This document shows, piece after piece, positions 58,101 to 64,000 of a DNA stretch of 64,000 nt. The notes below the pieces were generated by a model. The model was given only the letters and a program-made list of their open reading frames with translations, was not told where the DNA came from and made no database searches. Where the stretch lies: contig JALBUN010000028.1 in the NCBI GenBank assembly GCA_025174535.1, forward strand, positions 62,001 to 126,000, given 5' to 3'. The translations under genes and the position numbers were made by a program. How positions within the stretch are numbered: position 1 is the first letter of the stretch; each line of letters begins with the position of its first letter. Source of the stretch: Cantharellus purpuraceus. Its lineage: Eukaryota; Basidiomycota; Agaricomycetes; Cantharellales; Hydnaceae.

Positions 58101-58170
58101 GGACAAGAGCAAGTTATCATGCAGCAGTTCGACTCTCACCCCTCTCAGCGCGCTTTCGTCTCTCATCTGA
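55148..58170 (+). CDS. Secreted DUF7223-like beta-rich protein (paralogue B)
   Basis: The ATG at 55148-55150 opens a signal peptide, MLPLTFVLMAVVVVSTRA, then NDWAVPCTSGSCGYDWLGDG. Exons continue MGPNQVLS, ITPAAGWQVMGCNPNW, CNHLYDNGGAENTVVRLPQ, CGVGPFARVQSIFKPADQSV and VRGLTLGYDFSQVPPS. An Ala/Ser/Val heptad-like stretch (about 56230-56370) follows, then FPLIDATIGCGSNSASLKID, GSLIPPKLQD, GLPGLSVPGIVTLGPEFTI and CVNVTGAITVNGGLDGALKPLF. The end reads STLTPLSALSSLI at 58170. Domain order matches paralogue A (37025-40118) throughout, including the ending (SPLSQLQSLV there). A linker with two near-identical Asn/Ser/Thr repeats (57440-57610) replaces paralogue A's Ser/Ala repeat. Function unknown; secretion follows from the signal peptide. 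Confidence 0.8.
57445..57610 (+). repeat. Two-copy in-frame repeat in secreted protein B
   Basis: AGTGGTAACTCGAC and CCCAGTCTCGTCCTCCG each occur twice, framing units of about 75-80 bp. They encode GNSTINDDATQNSTATPVSSS and a near copy starting GNSTINNAA. The N-S-T triplets are potential N-glycosylation sites. The repeat lies in the same linker where paralogue A has its own, unrelated repeat. Confidence 0.8.
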
Positions 58171-59219
58171 GTGTGTAGTCATGTGGAGAGATATCGATTT
58201 CATCATGTAGCTTGTATTGTGTACACCTTGATCATAATATGTAGAACAATAATGGTCGTTCACGCTTAATCAGAGGCCCATTTTCAAATAGTATTGATCC
58301 ATCTACCTTAGCACCTTTATTGGTAAATGATGCAGTGTATAACCGTTCTCAGAAATGATGTGCTGAGAAAATGAACCTGCCGATGAAGGGCACTTGTGAT
58401 TGGAAGGGTAAAGAAGGGCCGCTTTGCAAACATCGATCTTTGCATGGCTTGAAGTGACACATTGGCCAATCCAACAAAACTAAGCTTAGCACCAACTTAG
58501 CGCTCTCTGATTGATCGACACTGGTAGGTTTAATGCCTATCAGCACGTCGGCACATGCATAACCCCGCTGTGGAGTACGTGAAGGCTTCGTGGGCTATCC
58601 TTTGGAGGGGAAGTTGTTGACTAGCGTGCAAGTGTGATTAGCGCACAAAGCGATACTTTCTTTCGCTTATGACCCTGTCACATCCATCTTTGATGGTGTT
58701 GATTAGGGCCTGTCTTTTGAGTGTTATAAGGACGAGTTTCTTGAAATAAGTCGTCGATACTCAATTGGGGGTCGTTTCCCTACGATCTTCAAGGTAGTGT
58801 CCGTCTATGGTGCCAGGGGTAGGGACCCTGTCTTAGGGGTGGAATCATCAGATAGACGCAGCAAAAGTCCTTGAATGTCTCAAAAATATGATGGGATGCT
58901 GATGCTGTGCATCTCTGTTGGAATGATTCGAGCCCGTGTCTCTTGAACAGTGCGTACACTGCCAGCATGCGCAGCACCACGAGGAATTCCAGCATTGAAT
59001 GATGAGCCCGCAAGCGTCAAACACTGTAGCAAAGGCTTGATATTTTGCGAGTAAGGATGCTTAGGAAGTAAATCTTGCGTGAAATGATTGGTTAGTTGGA
59101 TTCGTGGCGATTACCGTGACCGAGGTACGGCAGCAGATGACTAATGAGCGCCTAATCGCAGCCACAGTGATATTGCCATTTCTGTTCTCTCACTTGCCAT
59201 TACCATCATTCACAGCAAC
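58171..59219. other. Intergenic region, no gene supported
   Basis: Spacer between paralogue B and the G-alpha gene (same strand). It shows no intact gene or repeat. Pyrimidine-rich sequence with CCATTACCATCATT precedes the G-alpha ATG. Confidence 0.5.
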
Positions 59220-61570
59220 ATGCTCGCCGCTGCTCGCGATCGCCGTGTATCAGACCCGCTCACTGCTGCTCTCCAGCCACCGCCGGACGAGACTGTTGCA
59301 GCACGTGAAGCTCGTCTAGCCAATGAACGTGAAGCCAAAAAGGTCAGCGACAGCATCGACGAGCAGATCCGCCAGGAGAAGGACGCTCGCAAAGCAAAAC
59401 TAAAGGGCAGAAAAGAGATCAAGGTGCTCTTGCTAGGACAGAGCGAGAGTGGCAAGAGCACCACCCTCAAGCGTGAGTCTCCATCGTGGGTACCCATGCG
59501 GCTGCCGGCGCTGTTCAGTTTTCTCATCTTGGTCTCGTGCAGAGTTTCAGCTGGCGTACACCCCCAATGCCTTCCGTGAAGAGCGTCTGGCATGGCGCCC
59601 CGTTATCTACTTGAATCTTGTTCGTTCCGTCCGCCGCATCATCGATGCTCTCTCTCCTATCGATTCGCCCAACACCAGCATCGGATCTGACCCAACCGAT
59701 GATGAGGCATCTCAGCAACATCAGAGGCGCGATACATCTTCAGAGTCATACGCACGCCGCCCATCTGCCGCCCAAGGTTCAATACCGACTCCCGCACTAT
59801 TCTCCTCTCCGCACTATGTGGAGCTCAGAGCTCGCCTCGAACCCATTTTTGCACTGGAGGAGCGACTCATTCAACAACTTGCCGGAGGGGAGGATGATGA
59901 GGCCACACAGCTTGCATGGCCTGTAAACCCCCCCGTTGCCCCCGGTGCGACCAAGGATCCGACAGCAGTGCCAACCAATACCAAAAATGAGATATCCATA
60001 AATACACGGCACAATTGGAAGAAGGCGCTTAATAAGCTCGCTTTGGGAGGCAAAAGCGGTGCGTAGAGCCACATGTCGATCTGGATTGTGGCTGACCTTG
60101 CACACGCATTCCCGTAGATAGCTCAGGCTCTGAATCGGATGGATGGTGGAACGACCCTTCTGATCCGGCTCATGTATTAGACAAATGTCGTGTGGAGATT
60201 GAGAAGCTCTGGGAGGACGAGGCTGTGCGGGCAGAGTTGAAGAATAAGCGTTTGCGGCTAGAGGAGAGTTCCGGATTGTCAGTATGCCGTTTCGGTTTCT
60301 TCTTATGTGGATGGTAAAGACTGACTATGATGGGTGGTCTTGGGGGTGCGGAACAGTTACCTGGACTCATTATCGCGAATCACGTCGTTGCGGTATGTTC
60401 CTTCGGATGACGATGTTCTGAAGGCGCGGTTGAAGACGCTTGGCGTGGTGGAGCATACATTTTCGCTAGAGACGGGCAAGGAGCGAGGTGTCGATTGGAA
60501 AATCTATGACGTGGGAGGGTACGTCTGTTACGCTGGGTGAGGGGGATTATGCTAAACGTCTGCCGTGACTTTCTAGTTCACGAAGTCAAGTACGTTTCTT
60601 TAATGTTGACTTGCAACCTCTGTCATTGCGCTCATATGATGTCTATAGCGTCAAGCATGGGTACCATATTTTGAAGACAGTATGTGCCCAATTTAACATC
60701 ATCGGTGACACATTTGTACTTCTACTACTTCTTTCTTTTCTATTAGTGAACGCCCTTATCTTCCTGGCACCTATCTCGGCCTTTGATCAGGTGCTTACCG
60801 AGGTACATATTTCTTCCGGTCTTCGCTACTATCTCGGCTCGTTTTCCCATGACGTACGTAGCCTTGCTGATTTCCTCCACTAGGATCCACGCGTGAATCG
60901 TGTAGAAGACTCGCTCCTGCTCTGGCGCTCCATTGTAGCCAACAAACTCCTCGCTCGTGTCAATATCATTCTTTTCTTGAACAAATGCGATTTGTTGCAG
61001 GTAGGTTTACGTTCTCGTTAACTCGCTATCCTAGTCCGGATGTTGCATGGACTGGCTATAGCTCTTCTGCGTTCGCGTCCCTCCTACGCCTCAATTCCTC
61101 AGGTATCTACACAATTTCGATCTGACATTTCACCTTGTAGGCCAAGCTTGAAGCTGGGGTGCGGCTAAATCAGTACATGACCTCATACGGTGACCGCCCA
61201 AATGACCACGAATCTGTATCAAAATGTATGAGGTTCCACATTGGCTTACCACAAATCCCAAACCATAACTTCCGTGCAGATTTCCGCAACAAATTTTTGG
61301 CACTTAACCAATCGTACTCGCCGAATCCTGATCGCGAAGTATACTGTGCGTGATGATTCGAGCACCCTTCTTCTCTCGTTTACTCACTGGCCTGGTTCAA
61401 CGCCGAATATAGTGCATCTCACAGCTGTGACAGACACACGTAGGACTTCCCAGATTATTGCAAACGGTGCATTTTCAATTCGTCCATTTTCCATTGCATT
61501 GTGACTGATTGTCCTCTTAGTGCGAGATATCATATTGCGCGACGATCTGAAGGGCGTCAAACTGTTGTAA
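59220..61570 (+). CDS. Atypical heterotrimeric G-protein alpha subunit lacking the catalytic Gln
   Basis: Signal-transducing GTPase. ATG at 59220 begins MLAAARDRRVSDPL, without the Gly2 myristoylation site of ordinary G-alpha. A helical N-terminus leads to LLLGQSESGKST (P-loop, residues 71-81). The helical domain is enlarged by a disordered insert (59690-60060; DEASQQHQRRDTSSE and others). Switch I reads KARLKTLGVVEHTF, keeping the Arg and Thr. Switch II is DVGGSRSQRQAWVPYFED, with Ser where DVGGQ has Gln. Then LIFLAPISAFDQ, ILFLNKCDLL (NKxD), SYGDRPND and LTAVTDTR (TCATDT-like). It ends DLKGVKLL at 61570. The 60577-60589 and 60649-60679 exons are only 13 and 31 nt. Such divergent G-alphas are known in basidiomycetes; the receptor is unknown. 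Confidence 0.92.
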
Positions 61571-63231
61571 GATTCGTTGTCTGATGAACCAGACCCAAGA
61601 TTCCCCTACATATGATACTACCAGCCTCTGAGGTTTCATACTTCTCCTGTTGGGCCCTCACGTGTAATTATTTTCTTCGTTATGCTACTACCTTTTTGGT
61701 CACTTGTCGTCATGTTGGCTTGTTAAATGAGATGTTACGAAATTGTTTGTGATGTGTGATGTCTATCTATATGACAATGTAGTTGAGATGACACCTCGTG
61801 CCGGCAGTTGCAAGCTGTGCCTGGGGTCTAGCCAGTTGAAACGAAGTAGAGTGTGTGAGCTAGATTTAGGTCTTAGGGCGAAGAAGATTGAAGTCTTCTT
61901 AATTAACCGGTGCTTATGATTGACAAGTGAGGATAAAATATTCTGAGCACTTACACATTCCTGCACTGGGCGAAGTGCTTAGTTGTGATTGTGTCGCAAT
62001 GATGCAATTCGATGAAATTCGAAGAGAATATAGGTGGGTCATGAGAAGATGTCGTTGCAATGTCTGGCCCCCTTCATCTTCATGACAACGAGATCATCAT
62101 TGGATGTTGATGTCGCGGTTTGTGTTTGAGGGTGAAAAGCCAATGAAACTAAGGTAGTGTTGCGCTACTTCAAAGTCTGCATCGACGAGGTGCAGTCCGT
62201 AGTGATGGGTATTAAAAATCCCCGGGTAAGGGAAATATACACGGAAGGACAATCAGACTGAACGGGAATAGAGGGTGGAAGCAAAGCGAGACCAGGGAGT
62301 AAGCACCGTGAATTCTAATTGCATATCATCTCATGCTCATTGAACGACTGAGGAGGACGTGTTCGAAACCCTTCTGTAGGGAGGTTCTTACTACCTGCTT
62401 GCCTTGTATTCATTGATAAGGAGAATCCAGCTCCTGAGGGATAAAGTAGGTATTATATCGATCGCAGAAAGGAGTAATAATAAGTGCTGCGGCGATCTTG
62501 TGACAAGGAGCATGCTTGGGGTTCTCCTGAAAAGAATAGAAGTTGTGGAAATGAAAAATAATATGCGCATGCGAAATGCCCAGGTTGTGTTGTGCCGAGG
62601 ATTGATCATCATGAGCCGGTGGCAGTTCGCACCCTAGGTTGGATGGATGATTTGACTGAAAAGTCACAATGTGTCTGAGTTGAAGTGTTGTTTATATTGT
62701 AAGCTTTATCGAGAGAATATTGATATTGATGATATATACCCCGCACACGAACATGCCCTGTCCTGAATGCTCGATGCATTGAGGCGGCCTGATGGTCCTA
62801 GTCCCATAACCTCTCCCAAGCCAACTATGCAGCATTCAGATATGCAGCTCTATCACTCGCAGCAGAGTGATGTTTGCGTTCTCCAGCAGACTGAAAAACA
62901 ATTTGAACATTTGAGAGGTCTAAGCCACCCTCAAAGAATGACGGTGTGGAGGCAACTGCATCAATCGCCGTGTTCATCATTTGATAAGCAATTGCACCGC
63001 AAGTCAACAATAGATTAGTCGTTGTATCAATATACTTTGATAGTCGATGATCAGCTTCAGACTTGGCCACAAGTGTAAATTGCAATAATAGTTCACTGAG
63101 TGCTCAGTAACTACGAGCGTGAGACCTGAAAAATAATCGGCTATAAAGTGAAAGTTATCAGAGGCGCCATGGAGTGTGAACTTGAAGACTTGTGACTGTC
63201 CTGCGAGTCGGCAAGCGTACTCCGCACGTCC
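61571..63231. other. Intergenic region, no gene supported
   Basis: 1.66-kb spacer between G-alpha and the chromate-transporter-like gene. Short frames on both strands show no motif. No repeat, tRNA or other element was recognised. Confidence 0.45.
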
Positions 63232-64000
63232 ATGTCGGCCGTTACACCAGCCAGAGAGCACCTTGGCCATGTACCCCAACGTCGCTCGCTGACTGTCCGC
63301 TGTACAGAAGTAATTCGCCTGTTTGGTCCGTTTGGTTTCATTGCTTTCGGGGGACCCGCGGCAAACATTGTCATGCTAAGAAAGGTAGCATTGGTATTAG
63401 CCACACCGCCAAGCTGATGTCAGAACGATATATGTCCACTGCAGATCTTCGTGGTGCGCGAGAAGTGGGTCGACGATAAGACATTTACAGATCTCTTCGC
63501 GCTAGGGAGTGCGCTGCCAGGGCCAAGTTTTTCGCAGGTGTGACGCGTCTTGTTATATGACCGACTTCTGGAGTAAAACGTAAAGTTGAAATTCGAAACT
63601 GACATGATTTTCGAAGCTTGCGTTTTCTATTGCTCTGCTACGAGGTGGTTTCGTGCCGGCACTTCTCTCATTCATACTCCTTACGTACGCTATCATTCAC
63701 TAGCAAATGAGCCACGAATTCACAATCATCTAGTGCTCCAGGAGCTCTGGCAATGCTCGGTCTGGGCTTTGGAGTGCATCACATACCTGCTACGCTGCCC
63801 GATATCGTCTTTGCCCTCCTTTCTGGTCTCAATGCCGCTGCAGTCGGTCTCATCACACTTGCAGCCTACAACCTCTCTTCAAAGGTCATTACGGATCCAC
63901 TAACGCGGATCGAAGTTCTCGTAAGTGCGGCGTTCGGGAGTTGCTATCAGTCGCAGTGGTTATACCCAGTCCTAATGGTCGTTGGTGGGCTTGCGACACT
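63232..64000 (+). CDS. Chromate ion transporter family (CHR/ChrA) protein, 5' part
   Basis: The ATG at 63232 gives MSAVTPAREHLG and then VIRLFGPFGFIAFGGPAANIVMLRK, the FxxxGxxxFGGP opening of ChrA-type carriers. An intron leads to IFVVREKWVDDKTFTDLFALGSALPGPSFSQ, the conserved W-x-D-x-x-F and LPGP segment. After further introns come LAFSIALLRGGFVPALLSFILL and LGLGFGVHHIPATLPDIVFALLSGLNAAAVGL, membrane helices of the first half. The window ends inside the next helix (YPVLMVVGGLAT), so the gene is truncated here. Bacterial and fungal relatives export or take up chromate or sulfate-like anions; the real substrate in this fungus is unknown. All introns are short with GT-AG ends. Confidence 0.88.

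Noticed and set aside
62371..62380. GTTCGAAACC, a tRNA B-box-like motif
   Set aside because: No A-box at the right distance and no cloverleaf could be folded around it.

Overview
The window looks like nuclear DNA of an agaricomycete-type basidiomycete (mushroom-forming fungus). Genes are broken by many short GT-AG introns of about 48-70 nt. Several families are typical of this group: a DUF6535 membrane protein, two DUF7223-like secreted proteins, an atypical G-alpha with an enlarged helical domain, and Ty1/copia and chromodomain-type Ty3/gypsy retroelements. No prokaryotic, organellar, rRNA, tRNA or CRISPR feature was found. Exon borders are my own readings and carry no transcript support.

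Layout. (1) 1-9.6 kb is a transposon graveyard. It holds a Ty3/gypsy chromodomain tail (+) split by a MITE-like element, a decayed Ty1/copia element (-) whose pol is interrupted by a solo LTR, a second copy of that solo LTR, and a decayed LTR-like block with an AP-1/Gcn4-type motif array. (2) 9.6-24 kb: an ABC transporter (-), a large Ser/Pro-rich protein with a WDDDF N-terminus (+), and importin beta-3/Kap121 (+). (3) 24.4-34 kb: a second MITE-like element, a DUF6535 gene with two apparent frameshifts, and two MFS transporters of different subfamilies (-,-). (4) 35.6-46.6 kb: a stand-alone shikimate/quinate dehydrogenase (+), a secreted DUF7223-like gene (-), farnesyl diphosphate synthase (+) and the histone chaperone NAP1 (-). 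(5) 47-53 kb: a small Cys-rich ORF, an arrestin-like protein (-) and an aldo/keto reductase (-). (6) 55-64 kb: an inverted paralogue of the secreted gene (+), an atypical G-alpha (+) and a chromate-transporter-family gene (+) cut by the window end.

The genes do not form an obvious single pathway or biosynthetic cluster. Points of most interest: the two solo LTR copies differ largely as TG in one versus CA in the other, the mark of decay at ancestral CpG sites; the G-alpha lacks the switch II glutamine used for GTP hydrolysis and encodes that switch on 13- and 31-nt exons; the two DUF7223-like paralogues have independently expanded the same low-complexity linker; and the DUF6535 gene has two frame breaks, both at TGA-G.
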